A stretch of DNA of 64,000 nucleotides from Bacteroidota bacterium (GCA_029781865.1 JAKOVW010000057.1:62001-126000), one strand, 5' to 3'; shown: positions 25,258-34,694, counted from the stretch's first letter. The notes: generated from the sequence alone by a model not told the origin. Made by a program: numbers and translations.

Positions 25258-26964
25258 TTATAATTTTTTGGTATAACGTTTTTTTCGAAGATATGCATTG
25301 GTAATGCCAAAAAGGATTAAGCCAAAAACGGGAAGGCCAATATTCAACCACTGCCAGAAAGACTTTTCATTTTCGATCTTCACCTGATCCAATAATCGAA
25401 TCCTGAATTGTTTAGACCTGGCTTCAAGTATATTTTCTTGATTCGTTAAATATTCCAAAGCGTTCAGGATAAATTCTCTATTTCCATTATAGGTAATTTT
25501 TTCCCATCTGTTATAGCCAAGACTGGTGAACTTATCAGTGCTTTCATCGTAATAATTGCGAATGATGTCACCATCCGAAACGACAATCATTTTAGTTGAT
25601 TCGCTTTTGGGTTTGAATTCCATTTTAATAGACTTCATCGCATCATTCATACTTTGATCCAATCTGTTTTCATAACATGAACTAAATACTCCTTCCAGCA
25701 ATACTCCCATAATTAAATTAGGTTTGTTAAATTTGGAAGCATCCGGTTTATATCTTAGGATTTCAAAACCCACTTTTGCAGGTGCAAGTTGATACCGGCT
25801 ATATTTTGAAGAAAGAATCAAAGGCGTTTTACGAACATCATATTTTGTCTTTAAGGTGTCTATGCTGGAAGGGAAATCCATCAATATCCTGTCAATATTA
25901 TTTACAATAGGATGATTTGACAATGGTGCCGGAATAGGATAATAATACCATGGAAATAATTCCATCTGGGGCTTATCACCAAGCTTACCAATAATCTGGG
26001 GAATTTTAGCACATTCAAGATCCAATACCAAATCCGGCTGAATCCGAAATCCATATTTAAAAAATAAATCCGAAAGATTGAGATCCAATGGCTCGGGAAT
26101 AAATTCATTGTGATAGAGTAAACTATCCAGACTCATCTTCATACCATCAATAAGCCACAATACTTTGCCTCCATTCATTATGTACTGATCCAGAATAAAT
26201 TTATTCCGTTCAGAAAAAGGAGTCACAGGCTTAGCCACAATTACGGCGCTAACTTCATTTTTGATTTGATAAATACTATCCAGGCTTACCCTGGTTACAT
26301 TGTAAAATGGTTTCAGCCTGGCTTCTAATGCTTTGGTTTGGTTTTTTGTCAACTCCCCATTGGAAGAAGTGAGTAAAATATTTTTTCGCTCGAAATGCAA
26401 TAACTTGTCAATTGCACTGGCGAATTTGTATTCCAATTGTGAAATGCTATTATTCAGATTTTCTTCCTGATCCAGCTCCGGGCTGTTTTCCAATAATCCA
26501 ACAGAAATTTTACGCTCCCCAAAATTGAAAACTGCATAGGGATAGATTAATTGCTCCGTATTCTCTGTTCCGGAACGCACTTTTAAATTAATGGGTACTA
26601 AACCTTCTTTGCCCAGATTTTCCCTCCGACTGTTTACTTGTTCAACCGTTCCTTCATTCGGATTTTCAAATACATATTCAAAGTAACCGTTCTCCGATTT
26701 AAACTGATTGAGCAAGTTCCTTGTACTTTCCTGCAAACGCTTAAAACCGGCAGGAAAATCTCCTTCCAGGAGAACGCGCACATATACCACATCGGGCACA
26801 TCTCTGATTGTTTTAAGACTTGCTGGTGTGAGTGTAAACCGATGGTCCTCAGTTAAATCCCAGGTAATTCGAAAAAAAGCACAAACTATATTTAACAGCA
26901 ATACAATTCCGATCAGCAATGTGATCCGAACCGGGCTTTCTAATTTTTTGAATTTTCCGATCAT
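25258..26964 (-). CDS. gldG: Gliding-motility ABC transporter substrate-binding-like protein GldG
   Basis: A 568-residue protein anchored by an N-terminal membrane segment (about residues 13-31) and a C-terminal one (about 540-560), with a large extracytoplasmic part between. The opening ITWDLTEDHRFTLTPASLKTIRDV, then VYVRVLLEGDFPAGFKRLQESTRNLLNQFK, and the later GKVLWLIDGMKMSLDSL are typical of GldG. In Flavobacterium, GldA, GldF and GldG form an ABC complex linked to gliding, although its transported substrate is unclear. Its start overlaps the gldF stop by one base and its stop abuts the DUF4340 start. Confidence 0.88.
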   Translation of the reverse strand: MIGKFKKLESPVRITLLIGIVLLLNIVCAFFRITWDLTEDHRFTLTPASLKTIRDVPDVVYVRVLLEGDFPAGFKRLQESTRNLLNQFKSENGYFEYVFENPNEGTVEQVNSRRENLGKEGLVPINLKVRSGTENTEQLIYPYAVFNFGERKISVGLLENSPELDQEENLNNSISQLEYKFASAIDKLLHFERKNILLTSSNGELTKNQTKALEARLKPFYNVTRVSLDSIYQIKNEVSAVIVAKPVTPFSERNKFILDQYIMNGGKVLWLIDGMKMSLDSLLYHNEFIPEPLDLNLSDLFFKYGFRIQPDLVLDLECAKIPQIIGKLGDKPQMELFPWYYYPIPAPLSNHPIVNNIDRILMDFPSSIDTLKTKYDVRKTPLILSSKYSRYQLAPAKVGFEILRYKPDASKFNKPNLIMGVLLEGVFSSCYENRLDQSMNDAMKSIKMEFKPKSESTKMIVVSDGDIIRNYYDESTDKFTSLGYNRWEKITYNGNREFILNALEYLTNQENILEARSKQFRIRLLDQVKIENEKSFWQWLNIGLPVFGLILFGITNAYLRKKRYTKKL

Positions 26965-27698
26965 TAAAATTTTCTCCTTTTTAATGATTCAATGGTAAGA
27001 ACTAAAAATACAGCAATGAGAGAAACAAAATACACGACATCTCTCAAATCAATGAGTCCTTTGCTTAAGGAATTGTAATGGTAGTCCATTCCCAATTGTT
27101 GAACGATATCATCTGTCTTTCCAAAAAATACCGGCAATTTGGAAACAAATAAAAAACCAAAATAAAAAACATAACAAACCGCCATTGAACACAAAAAAGC
27201 CACGATTTGGTTTTTGAAAAGAGTCGAACAAAATATTCCTACAGCTGTAAAGGCCGATGCCAGCATAAATAATCCGAAATAAGAACCAATCACAGATCCC
27301 GTGTCGATATTGCCCTTGGGAGAACCCAATTGATATACAGAATAAAAGTAAAGCAATGTCGGAATCAGTGCAATCAATACCAAAGCCACACAAGCCATAA
27401 ATTTTCCTCCGACGATATCCAATTCGCGGATTGGTTTTGTCAGAAGAATTTCCAACGTACCATTCTGTATTTCTTCGGAAAAAGATCGCATGGTGATCGC
27501 AGGTATTAAAAACAAAAAGATAATTGGCGACAGTGAAAACAACTGATCAAGACTTGCGTAACTATAATTTAAAATACTGAAATCGGGGAACACCCACATC
27601 ATCAATCCCAGAATCAAAACAAATATGCCTATCACCACATACCCTATCAGACTGCTGAAAAAACTTTGAATCTCTTTTATAAATATGGTGAACATCAA
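26964..27698 (-). CDS. gldF: Gliding-motility ABC transporter permease GldF
   Basis: A 244-residue inner-membrane permease with six hydrophobic segments, the layout of ABC-2 type transporters. The conserved region after the second segment, AITMRSFSEEIQNGTLEILLTKPIRELDIVGGKF, is typical of the GldF/NosY-like branch, where it contacts the ATPase. Its start overlaps the gldA stop by 4 bp (ATGA) and its stop overlaps the gldG start by 1 bp, so the three are translationally linked. The partner assignment rests on this order and on family likeness. Confidence 0.9.
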   Translation of the reverse strand: MMFTIFIKEIQSFFSSLIGYVVIGIFVLILGLMMWVFPDFSILNYSYASLDQLFSLSPIIFLFLIPAITMRSFSEEIQNGTLEILLTKPIRELDIVGGKFMACVALVLIALIPTLLYFYSVYQLGSPKGNIDTGSVIGSYFGLFMLASAFTAVGIFCSTLFKNQIVAFLCSMAVCYVFYFGFLFVSKLPVFFGKTDDIVQQLGMDYHYNSLSKGLIDLRDVVYFVSLIAVFLVLTIESLKRRKF

Positions 27699-28609
27699 TT
27701 ATTCGGTTTTGTAAGTGCATTAAAAATTTCTTCAACACTGGACTTTTCTTCTTTCATTTCACGTATAGTCCATGATTTTGAGGAAGTCAATTTAAACAAT
27801 CCTTCGCGGATGTCTTTACCTGGTTCAGCATGCAATTGAAATTTTCCTGAATCCAATGAAACCACTTTGGTTACAAATGGAATTGATTTAAGATCGTCAC
27901 CATTGACTGGCCCTGATATTTCCACTGAAATTATCGTATGATCTTTTGATTTATCAATTAATGCATCAATAGAGGAGTCTGCGACGATTTTACCTTTATT
28001 GATGATTAACACCCGGTCACACAAAGCTTGTACTTCCTGCATGATATGTGTCGAAAAGATCAGAGTCTTTTGTTTGCCAATTGTTTTAATGAGTTGCCGG
28101 ATTTCAATCAGCTGATTCGGATCCAATCCGCTGGTTGGCTCATCGAGTATCAATACTTCAGGATCATGCAACAAAGCCTGGCTGAGGCCAACGCGCTGAC
28201 GGTATCCTTTGGATAAGGATCCAATCTGTTTATTTTGTTCTCTGGTTAAACCGGTAATTTCGATGAGTTCCTCCACTTTTTGTTTCGTGTTGGGCAAATT
28301 AGTCAGCTTACCAAAAAACTGAAGGTATTCCCTGATATACATCTCTTTGTACAATGGGTTGTTTTCTGGCAGGTATCCGATTTTTCGTTTAGCCTGAATC
28401 GGCTGCTCTTCAATATCCAGATTACAAATTTTAACGGTGCCCGAACTAGCCGGCAAATAACCGCAAATCATTTTCATGGTCGTTGTTTTCCCGGCTCCGT
28501 TAGGACCCAAAAATCCGAGGATCTCCCCTTTTTGTGCAGAAAAACTGATATGATCTACCGCGGCCTGCTTATCAAAATACTTAGTCAGTTGATTGACTTC
28601 TATGGACAT
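27695..28609 (-). CDS. gldA: Gliding-motility ABC transporter ATP-binding protein GldA
   Basis: A 304-residue ABC ATPase. Walker A is GPNGAGKTT near residue 36, the Q-loop follows in IGYLPENNPLY, the signature motif appears as LSKGYRQRVGLSQALLHDP, Walker B is VLILDEPTSGLD, and the switch His is in IFSTHIMQE. The last 80 residues form the short regulatory tail often seen in GldA/NatA-type proteins. It is first in the operon gldA-gldF-gldG-DUF4340, and a promoter box lies just upstream at 28630. Confidence 0.92.
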   Translation of the reverse strand: MSIEVNQLTKYFDKQAAVDHISFSAQKGEILGFLGPNGAGKTTTMKMICGYLPASSGTVKICNLDIEEQPIQAKRKIGYLPENNPLYKEMYIREYLQFFGKLTNLPNTKQKVEELIEITGLTREQNKQIGSLSKGYRQRVGLSQALLHDPEVLILDEPTSGLDPNQLIEIRQLIKTIGKQKTLIFSTHIMQEVQALCDRVLIINKGKIVADSSIDALIDKSKDHTIISVEISGPVNGDDLKSIPFVTKVVSLDSGKFQLHAEPGKDIREGLFKLTSSKSWTIREMKEEKSSVEEIFNALTKPNN

Positions 28610-28629
28610 ACCGGTTTAAAAATAAGTAA

Positions 28630-28637
28630 CAAAGGTA
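28630..28637 (-). promoter_or_regulatory. Candidate -7 promoter box for the gldAFG operon
   Basis: TACCTTTG on the minus strand is an exact TAnnTTTG match, 20 bp before the gldA start at 28609, implying a very short leader. No TTTG is present at the expected -33 position. Confidence 0.5.
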
Positions 28638-28656
28638 AAACGATTGACAGGATTTC

Positions 28657-29373
28657 TCATTTAAGGCCTGAATCAAATAAATTCTTTAATTCATGCAAAT
28701 TCCAGGCATCTTCGAGTTTATAATCACCTATTGCATCTCTCTTTAATGCGGAGAGATAAGCTCCGCTTTGCAGTCTTTTGCCAAATTCTGAAACAAGGGA
28801 ACGGATATAAGTGCCTTTACTGCAGGAAACCTTAAATCCTATTTCAGGAAAATGATCCGTCTCTAACTCAAATTCGTGAATCACGATAGGTTTGGCTTCG
28901 AGTGTGACCTCCTTGCCTTCACGCGCCAATTGATAAGCCCTTTGCCCATTCACCTTAATTGCAGAATGAATTGGTGGAATCATCATTTGTTCACCGGTTA
29001 ATGATTGACGGGTCTTTTCCATCATATCAACATTGATATGCGAAGTTTCAAAATTGAAATCAATTTCAGATTCAAGATCATAAGTCGGGCGGCTTGCCCC
29101 CAAAACCATCTTCCCTGAATACAACTTGACCAATCCCTGAAATTGTGAAATTTGCTTAGTAAATGTTCCTGTACATAGTATGAGTAATCCGGTTGCCAAT
29201 GGATCCAGGGTGCCGGCATGTCCGATTTTCAGTTTTTTATCCTTGCCTCTGCTAATGGCTTTTTTAACCTCATAAACCAATTTAAAGGAACTAAAGCCAT
29301 ACGGTTTATCGACAAGGATAACAGCGCCTTTATTGAAATCAAGCTGATTGTAATTTGACTTGTTCAGTAGCAA
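28657..29373 (-). CDS. truB: tRNA pseudouridine(55) synthase TruB
   Basis: A 238-residue enzyme that makes pseudouridine at position 55 in the T loop of tRNAs. The N-terminal VDKPYGFSSF and the catalytic Asp57 in KIGHAGTLDPLATG are diagnostic of TruB. The later IPPIHSAIKVNGQRAYQLAREG and SCSKGTYIRSLVSEFG also match. The PUA-like end is short, as in many Bacteroidota. In related genomes truB usually follows ftsX, DUF3098 and an undecaprenyl-diphosphatase gene; here the last is not present in the 164-bp gap before truB. Confidence 0.95.
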   Translation of the reverse strand: MLLNKSNYNQLDFNKGAVILVDKPYGFSSFKLVYEVKKAISRGKDKKLKIGHAGTLDPLATGLLILCTGTFTKQISQFQGLVKLYSGKMVLGASRPTYDLESEIDFNFETSHINVDMMEKTRQSLTGEQMMIPPIHSAIKVNGQRAYQLAREGKEVTLEAKPIVIHEFELETDHFPEIGFKVSCSKGTYIRSLVSEFGKRLQSGAYLSALKRDAIGDYKLEDAWNLHELKNLFDSGLK

Positions 29374-29537
29374 GTGTATAGGTTTAAATGAAAATTAGCC
29401 AGAGCCTTATATTTCAATAAAAATTCTGATTGCTTTTAAAGCGTATTAAAGTAGAATCGAAATGAGGACTATATCCATATTGGGGATATATCGATTCAAT
29501 TTATAGAACCAGGATTAAGCCAGGCTTGCAGATAAAA

Positions 29538-29852
29538 TTAATCTACTTTAAAAATGGCAATAACCTGAAAAACCAAACCTGCCAATATAAAAATCGGCGC
29601 AAGTGTTAATCTTCTGAAACTGTAAATGATGCTTTCATCCCACACATCTGGACTTGGCATCCAGCCGCCTGACATCAGGATTAAACCCAATGCTATGCAG
29701 GCAATTCCGATTAACATCCATTTGAACTGAGGCTTTCCATATGTCATAGCTTCTACAATTCTATTTCCTTTGGATTTTTCCGGACCGGGCTTCACCATAG
29801 GATTCGAAGGTGCCGCAGCGGTTTTTGATTTTTTTTGTTTGGATTCACCCAT
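29538..29852 (-). CDS. DUF3098 small membrane protein
   Basis: A 104-residue protein. Residues 1-40 are basic, with Lys and Pro (KQKKSKTAAAPSNPMVK). Two membrane segments follow, about residues 45-63 and 82-102, separated by GGWMPSPDVWDESIIYSFRR, a typical DUF3098 loop; the line FKWMLIGIACIALGLILMSGG matches the family's first segment. Function is unknown. Its start is 5 bp after the ftsX stop, so the two are almost certainly co-transcribed, as is common in Bacteroidota. Confidence 0.85.
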   Translation of the reverse strand: MGESKQKKSKTAAAPSNPMVKPGPEKSKGNRIVEAMTYGKPQFKWMLIGIACIALGLILMSGGWMPSPDVWDESIIYSFRRLTLAPIFILAGLVFQVIAIFKVD

Positions 29853-29857
29853 ACTAT

Positions 29858-30688
29858 TTAGTTTAATAATAATTGAATTTTTCGCTTAACCAGAATGTAT
29901 TGCAAAGTTGGCCCGAAGATCATTAAAATCAGCATGACCAGGAGGAATTTTTGAGTTTCTATCCAAAAATAAATCCATGGAACAAGATAAGAGCACAATA
30001 AAATGATAATTCCGATCAGACAAACACTAAGGCTTGCACTGGCCAGTCCGAGATACACTACCCGTTTGAGATAAGGCTTTACGATTTTGTCTTCGGAAGC
30101 ACCTAATTCAAACCAATTGCGAATCACGGTTTCTCGCGAATCCACAAATACCTGTGCCAGGTACTCACTGATCATTATACCCACTAATACAAATAATAGC
30201 GTCAGACCTAAAAAACCAATACGGATCCGCTTTACCATATTTGACAAATCATGGGTAATTTCATTCTGATAAGAAAAATGCTGGACCATTTCTTGTCTAT
30301 ACAATCTTTCAGTAAACTTCTTTAAACGCTCTTCTTCCAAAAATTCTTGTTTGACTTTAAAAATGAAAATGGGAGGAAAATTCGCAATCAAAGCGCTTTG
30401 AGAGCTGTCTTCTTTAATTTCAGATGCAAGCATTTCTTTTATTTCCCTTGGCTCTATCTGTTGAATGGAAGTTGGAATCGGTTCGGCTTGTGTTTCAAGC
30501 CATTGTTTGAATTTTTGGATCTGCTCAACTGATTTCACCGGCTTCAATTCAATAGCCAATGCTGTGTTCTCCTTCAATTTCTTTTCCAGGCCGTATCCAT
30601 GAAACCAGGCCAACATCCCGATACCAATTAAAAACAGAACCCAGGCATAATTTAAAACGTGAAGAAAAAAACCGCGATTTTTATCCAA
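29858..30688 (-). CDS. ftsX: Cell-division ABC transporter permease FtsX
   Basis: A 276-residue inner-membrane protein with the four-segment FtsX layout: segment 1 near residues 12-28, a periplasmic domain of about 120 residues, then three segments at about 155-178, 205-232 and 242-262. The periplasmic domain contains FPPIFIFKVKQEF. The cytoplasmic DSRETVIRNWFELGASEDKIVKPYLKRVVYLG is the coupling helix region that contacts the FtsE ATPase. FtsX with FtsE controls septal peptidoglycan hydrolases. No ftsE gene is adjacent, which is usual in this phylum. It heads a two-gene unit with DUF3098. Confidence 0.88.
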   Translation of the reverse strand: MDKNRGFFLHVLNYAWVLFLIGIGMLAWFHGYGLEKKLKENTALAIELKPVKSVEQIQKFKQWLETQAEPIPTSIQQIEPREIKEMLASEIKEDSSQSALIANFPPIFIFKVKQEFLEEERLKKFTERLYRQEMVQHFSYQNEITHDLSNMVKRIRIGFLGLTLLFVLVGIMISEYLAQVFVDSRETVIRNWFELGASEDKIVKPYLKRVVYLGLASASLSVCLIGIIILLCSYLVPWIYFWIETQKFLLVMLILMIFGPTLQYILVKRKIQLLLN

Positions 30689-30709
30689 TGATGTTCCTTA
30701 TTTGATGGG

Positions 30710-30717
30710 TAAAGATA
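30710..30717 (-). promoter_or_regulatory. Candidate -7 promoter box for ftsX
   Basis: The minus strand reads TATCTTTA, one base off TAnnTTTG, 21 bp before the ftsX start codon at 30688. Position and composition fit a promoter; a -33 box was not identified. Confidence 0.3.
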
Positions 30718-30814
30718 AGGAAAAAGGGATGATCACAGGTATGAAATGAAGCTTATCAGCAGAAGGCTCTGCACCACAGCCAATGAACCGTTGTTATAAT
30801 AAAATAAACTTGCA

Positions 30815-31903
30815 TCATTTCGCATCACTTATTGTTTTATACAATTCGATGAGCTTTTTTTCTTCCAGCTCCCAATTGTATATCCCTGAAGCTTCTTCAC
30901 ATGCATGAAGACATTTCTGATAGTACTCCGGATTCTCCAAATGCCGTATCGCATCACAAATGTTTTGTTTGTTCACTTCCGGAATTAATACTCCTATCGG
31001 ATATTTTTTATGAATATCCTCATATTCCGGAAATTGCATTTGTATTAATGGCAATCCGGCATGCATATAGTCAAACGTTTTATTGCTTAGGGAAACAAAA
31101 TAACTCTTGCTCACTGATTCCAGTAAATCGATTCCAACAAAAGCAGTTGTTGCATAATTCTGCATTTCACTATAAGACAAGCGACCCAGAAATTTAACCC
31201 TGTCCTGCAAGCCCAATGATTCTACCTTGTTTTGTAATGCAGAAACAATGTCACCGTCTCCTGCCATATAAAAAGAATAGCCGGGCAAATCATTCATGCA
31301 TTCCAGCATGCACTCCAGTCCTCTGCCTTCATTTATGGCCCCCTGATACCAAATGATGTTATGCCTGGTTGAGTGAACCGGCCGATCTCCGGAGACTGGC
31401 ACATTTCTGATTACCAGAAACGGATATCCATACTTTAGTTCCAGTTCATTGGCAAGTGTTTGAGAAACGGTGTAACGCTGATCGGTTTTGGGCAAGCAAA
31501 ATCTTGCAATCCATTCCCAGGTTCTTTGAATCCTTTTTTTATTTACAATCTCAATGGATTCTTCAAAATATTCATGCGCATCAAAGATCAACTTTTTCTT
31601 TTTCCATTTCGATACCAGGGTCGCACTTAACAAGGTATCCAAATCACAGGCACATACAAGATCAAACCGGGAAAACAATAGTATAAAAAACAATCTTAAA
31701 TTGTATTCAGCATAAAAGAAAAATGACCTGGCAAACCAACAATGAATTAAATGATACGTAAATGGAAGCTGTAGTTGATGATTCATTTTCTTTTTTCGAC
31801 CATAAACACAAACCTCATAGCCATTACGAGAAAGTGTGGTTGCAATTCGCTTCACCCGTTGATCAAATGCAATATCTGTGGTTACGGTAATAATTATTTT
31901 CAT
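30815..31903 (-). CDS. Glycosyltransferase of the GT4 type
   Basis: A 362-residue protein with a two-Rossmann GT-B shape. The N-terminal part has ITVTTDIAFDQRVKRIATTLSRNGYEV, the acceptor-side start often seen in GT4 enzymes. The C-terminal part has the donor-side motifs WYQGAINEGRGLECMLECM, DRVKFLGRLSYSEMQNY and, further on, SNKTFDYMHAGLPLIQMQFPEY (in place of the common E-x7-E pattern). It probably adds a sugar to a surface polysaccharide or lipid. The gene begins 4 bp after recQ ends and closes the DUF6089-recQ-glycosyltransferase unit; the functional link between these three is not obvious. Confidence 0.82.
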   Translation of the reverse strand: MKIIITVTTDIAFDQRVKRIATTLSRNGYEVCVYGRKKKMNHQLQLPFTYHLIHCWFARSFFFYAEYNLRLFFILLFSRFDLVCACDLDTLLSATLVSKWKKKKLIFDAHEYFEESIEIVNKKRIQRTWEWIARFCLPKTDQRYTVSQTLANELELKYGYPFLVIRNVPVSGDRPVHSTRHNIIWYQGAINEGRGLECMLECMNDLPGYSFYMAGDGDIVSALQNKVESLGLQDRVKFLGRLSYSEMQNYATTAFVGIDLLESVSKSYFVSLSNKTFDYMHAGLPLIQMQFPEYEDIHKKYPIGVLIPEVNKQNICDAIRHLENPEYYQKCLHACEEASGIYNWELEEKKLIELYKTISDAK

Positions 31904-31907
31904 TCGG

Positions 31908-33830
31908 TTACTTCAGCCTGGTTGAGATGCTTAAAAATTCATGCTTACGTTCAAGTTCATTTTCGGCAATCATTGTACGAATGATATTTTCAGCCCATAC
32001 TTGTTTGTTGAAAGGGAATTCTCTTAACAAATCTCTATAAAACATGCCTTTATTGTTTCCTACCAGATTTATTATTTTTTGTTTCCAAGCGGTTTTTGTC
32101 AATTCATCCGGTTCACCAAGCGAATTCTTTAAACAATTATCACAGATACCACAATCCTCTGTTGTATTCTGTCCAAAATAAGCTGTAATATACTTTTGCC
32201 GGCATTCACCTGTTTCCAGAAACTCAAGCATTTTCTGCAACCTTTCTTTAAGAATCGACTTTCTTTTCGCATACCATTGCTGATCTATTTCAATAAGATC
32301 ACTTCTCAATCTTGCACTTAGAATCAAAATCTGTGGTTTGTTTTTAGATTCCTGATATTCGATAAGTCCTTCATTACCTAAATACCGGAGGGCCTTAATT
32401 ACTTTTTCTAAACCCTGGTTACACATTCTGGCCAGGACATTTTCGTTGATGGAAACCGGAGCTGTAAATATACCTTCATACGTCCGCAATAAAGACTGAA
32501 TTAATTCATCCAGAAAAGAATCCGATTTCCTATAACTATTCAGTTCCGGGGTAGATGCCACGATTTGAATTTTAGAAGAAATGAGGACGCCATCGGTCAT
32601 CTGTATAAAATTGCTTTGTTCCAGAATTTTTAATGCATTGATTGTTTTTTCAACGGGCAAATGAAATTGCTTTGAAAAGTCAAGAAGATCAAAGTCCTTA
32701 CTTTCATCCATAACAGCTCCGGTTGCAATGTCAAAGTAAATCGAAAGATATTTATAACAATCCTTGATCTCCTGTATTCCGGGAAACATGTCCTCCCATT
32801 GCTTGATCAGTCGATTGACATCCTGTTGATGGTAAAGCAAAATAGCGTAGGATCTTTTTTGGTCACGGCCTGCTCTTCCGGCCTCCTGATAATATTCTTC
32901 CAGTCCTTGTGGCAAATCCAGATGAATGACCATGCGCACATCCGGTTTGTCTATACCCATTCCAAATGCATTGGTTGCCACCATAATCCTCGTTTTATTG
33001 GCAATCCAATGATCCTGCCGTTCTGATCGGAGCGCATAGCTGAGCCCTGCATGGTAACTATCTGCAGAGAATCCGCGGGCCTTCAACTGATCGGCAATTT
33101 CTGCAGTCATCCTTCGGTTTCTGGTATAAATGATTACACTTTCGTTTTGCTTTTTGAGCAAGTGAATCAATAAGTTGTTTTTTTGTTCTTCTTCCCTGAC
33201 AATGAAACTTAACTGTTCCCTTCGAAAACTCATTTCGAATACAGCGACGTTTTTTAATTTCAGATGTTCTATGATTTCTGCCTTTGCATAGGGAGTCGCA
33301 GTAGCGGTTAATGCAAGAATTGGTTTATCCGTTAAGCTTCTCAGGTTTGCAATTTTCAAATAGGATGGTCTGAAATCATGTCCCCATTGGGCAATGCAAT
33401 GCGCTTCATCGACCGCAACAAAACTAAATTTTATTTCTTCGAGATAATTTTGAAAGCCCTGTGATGCCAATCTCTCCGGAGACAGATACAGAATTTTTAA
33501 ACTGCCATACATTGCATTGGAAAGCAAATTCTCTATTTCCCTTCGATGCATTCCGGAATGAATGCAGGCAGCTTCGATGCCCATGGATTTCAATCTTGCC
33601 ACCTGATCCTGCATGAGTGCGATCAAGGGAGAGATAACTAAACAAACTCCGGGCAAGCACATTGCCGGCACCTGGTAACAAATTGATTTTCCTCCACCGG
33701 TTGGCAATAAAGCCAAAGTATCCCTACCTGATAATATGCTTTGAATAATATCAGACTGAAGATTACGAAAGGTGTTAAACTTCCAGTATTTCTTTAGTAT
33801 GTCAATAGGATCTTGACTTTGCATGTCCAT
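31908..33830 (-). CDS. recQ: ATP-dependent DNA helicase RecQ
   Basis: A 640-residue superfamily 2 helicase. Walker A is LLPTGGGKSICYQVP near residue 45, the DEAH box is VAVDEAHCIAQWGHDFRPSY, and motif VI is QEAGRAGRDQ. A zinc-binding RQC region follows, with Cys residues in ETGECRQKYI and EDCGICDNCL near residues 540-570. After the zinc site there is only a short winged-helix-like end and no HRDC domain. RecQ unwinds 3'-tailed DNA in repair and recombination. The start directly follows the DUF6089 stop, without a gap. Confidence 0.93.
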   Translation of the reverse strand: MDMQSQDPIDILKKYWKFNTFRNLQSDIIQSILSGRDTLALLPTGGGKSICYQVPAMCLPGVCLVISPLIALMQDQVARLKSMGIEAACIHSGMHRREIENLLSNAMYGSLKILYLSPERLASQGFQNYLEEIKFSFVAVDEAHCIAQWGHDFRPSYLKIANLRSLTDKPILALTATATPYAKAEIIEHLKLKNVAVFEMSFRREQLSFIVREEEQKNNLLIHLLKKQNESVIIYTRNRRMTAEIADQLKARGFSADSYHAGLSYALRSERQDHWIANKTRIMVATNAFGMGIDKPDVRMVIHLDLPQGLEEYYQEAGRAGRDQKRSYAILLYHQQDVNRLIKQWEDMFPGIQEIKDCYKYLSIYFDIATGAVMDESKDFDLLDFSKQFHLPVEKTINALKILEQSNFIQMTDGVLISSKIQIVASTPELNSYRKSDSFLDELIQSLLRTYEGIFTAPVSINENVLARMCNQGLEKVIKALRYLGNEGLIEYQESKNKPQILILSARLRSDLIEIDQQWYAKRKSILKERLQKMLEFLETGECRQKYITAYFGQNTTEDCGICDNCLKNSLGEPDELTKTAWKQKIINLVGNNKGMFYRDLLREFPFNKQVWAENIIRTMIAENELERKHEFLSISTRLK

Positions 33831-34661
33831 TTAAAACCGCGGACAAAGTATTTGATATTTCCCCAGACGCGGACTGCGAAATTGGTATTTATTTCCAAAA
33901 TGATATGAAATGGTAAAAACTAAAGATTGAAACCAATCCTTATCCCCCGGATTTGCTCTCTTGGTCCCGGTAGCTGCCTGAATTTTATTGCCCAACTCCG
34001 CTGCCGTTTTACCCCTGCTAATAAGTAGCAAATCATAACTGACATAATTGGTAGAAGCATCATCCAGATAATCCGTAGTCGTATGTCTGGCAAGCGCATC
34101 GATAGTCAGGGAATATTTGCTGTTAATAAAATAACGGAGACCAAAACCCAGATCAAGTGCAAATTGTGTCAATTTGTATTTGTCTCCAAAATTTTGGATC
34201 CCCTGCCCTTCTGTTCCTAAAGGCTGCAATTCAATCCAATCGCCATGATATAAAGCTTCAGGATTGAATTTAAAGACAGACGCACCAAATTGAATATACG
34301 GATTCAATCTTCTCACCCTTTCCGACCACAAATTAAGAATCTGCATTTGGCAAATGAAGTTCAATTCGTGAATGTCCGATTGAAAACTGAGCTGCCGCAA
34401 TTTATTGCCAGGTCTTTCTGCATATTTGTCATCGCCACTGACTTTCAAAAACATGTATTGCAATTTCAAACTGACGACGGGATCCAATTCGATTCTTCCA
34501 TGGAATCCGATGCAAGGATGTGTTTGCTTTATGGATGAGGCTGCATTTTCTGTAAGATCTCCGCTATAGTTTGATCCCCCGACAGATAATCCCAAATCTA
34601 CATTTTGCGTTAATCCCAAATAATTTAAAAACAATAAGAAGGCTGTGGTAGTTATTCTCAT
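33831..34661 (-). CDS. DUF6089-type outer-membrane beta-barrel protein
   Basis: A 276-residue exported protein with a signal peptide (about residues 1-18). The line VDLGLSVGGSNYSGDLTE right after it, the strand pairs in LSFQSDIHELNFICQMQI and RLNPYIQFGASVFKFNPEA, and the loop LQPLGTEGQGIQNFGDKYKLTQFALDLGFGLRYFI match the DUF6089 family, small barrels of the outer membrane. Function unknown. It is first in a unit with recQ and a glycosyltransferase. A good -7 box lies upstream at 34687. Confidence 0.8.
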   Translation of the reverse strand: MRITTTAFLLFLNYLGLTQNVDLGLSVGGSNYSGDLTENAASSIKQTHPCIGFHGRIELDPVVSLKLQYMFLKVSGDDKYAERPGNKLRQLSFQSDIHELNFICQMQILNLWSERVRRLNPYIQFGASVFKFNPEALYHGDWIELQPLGTEGQGIQNFGDKYKLTQFALDLGFGLRYFINSKYSLTIDALARHTTTDYLDDASTNYVSYDLLLISRGKTAAELGNKIQAATGTKRANPGDKDWFQSLVFTISYHFGNKYQFRSPRLGKYQILCPRF

Positions 34662-34686
34662 CCCGAATCCATCTTGATTTGCCTTG

Positions 34687-34694
34687 CAAATTTA
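34687..34694 (-). promoter_or_regulatory. Candidate -7 promoter box for the DUF6089-recQ-glycosyltransferase unit
   Basis: TAAATTTG on the minus strand matches TAnnTTTG exactly and sits 25 bp before the start codon at 34661. No -33 box was recognised. Confidence 0.45.

Noticed and set aside
28280-28723. 147-residue plus-strand frame
   Set aside because: Antisense to the clear gldA motifs; a shadow frame.
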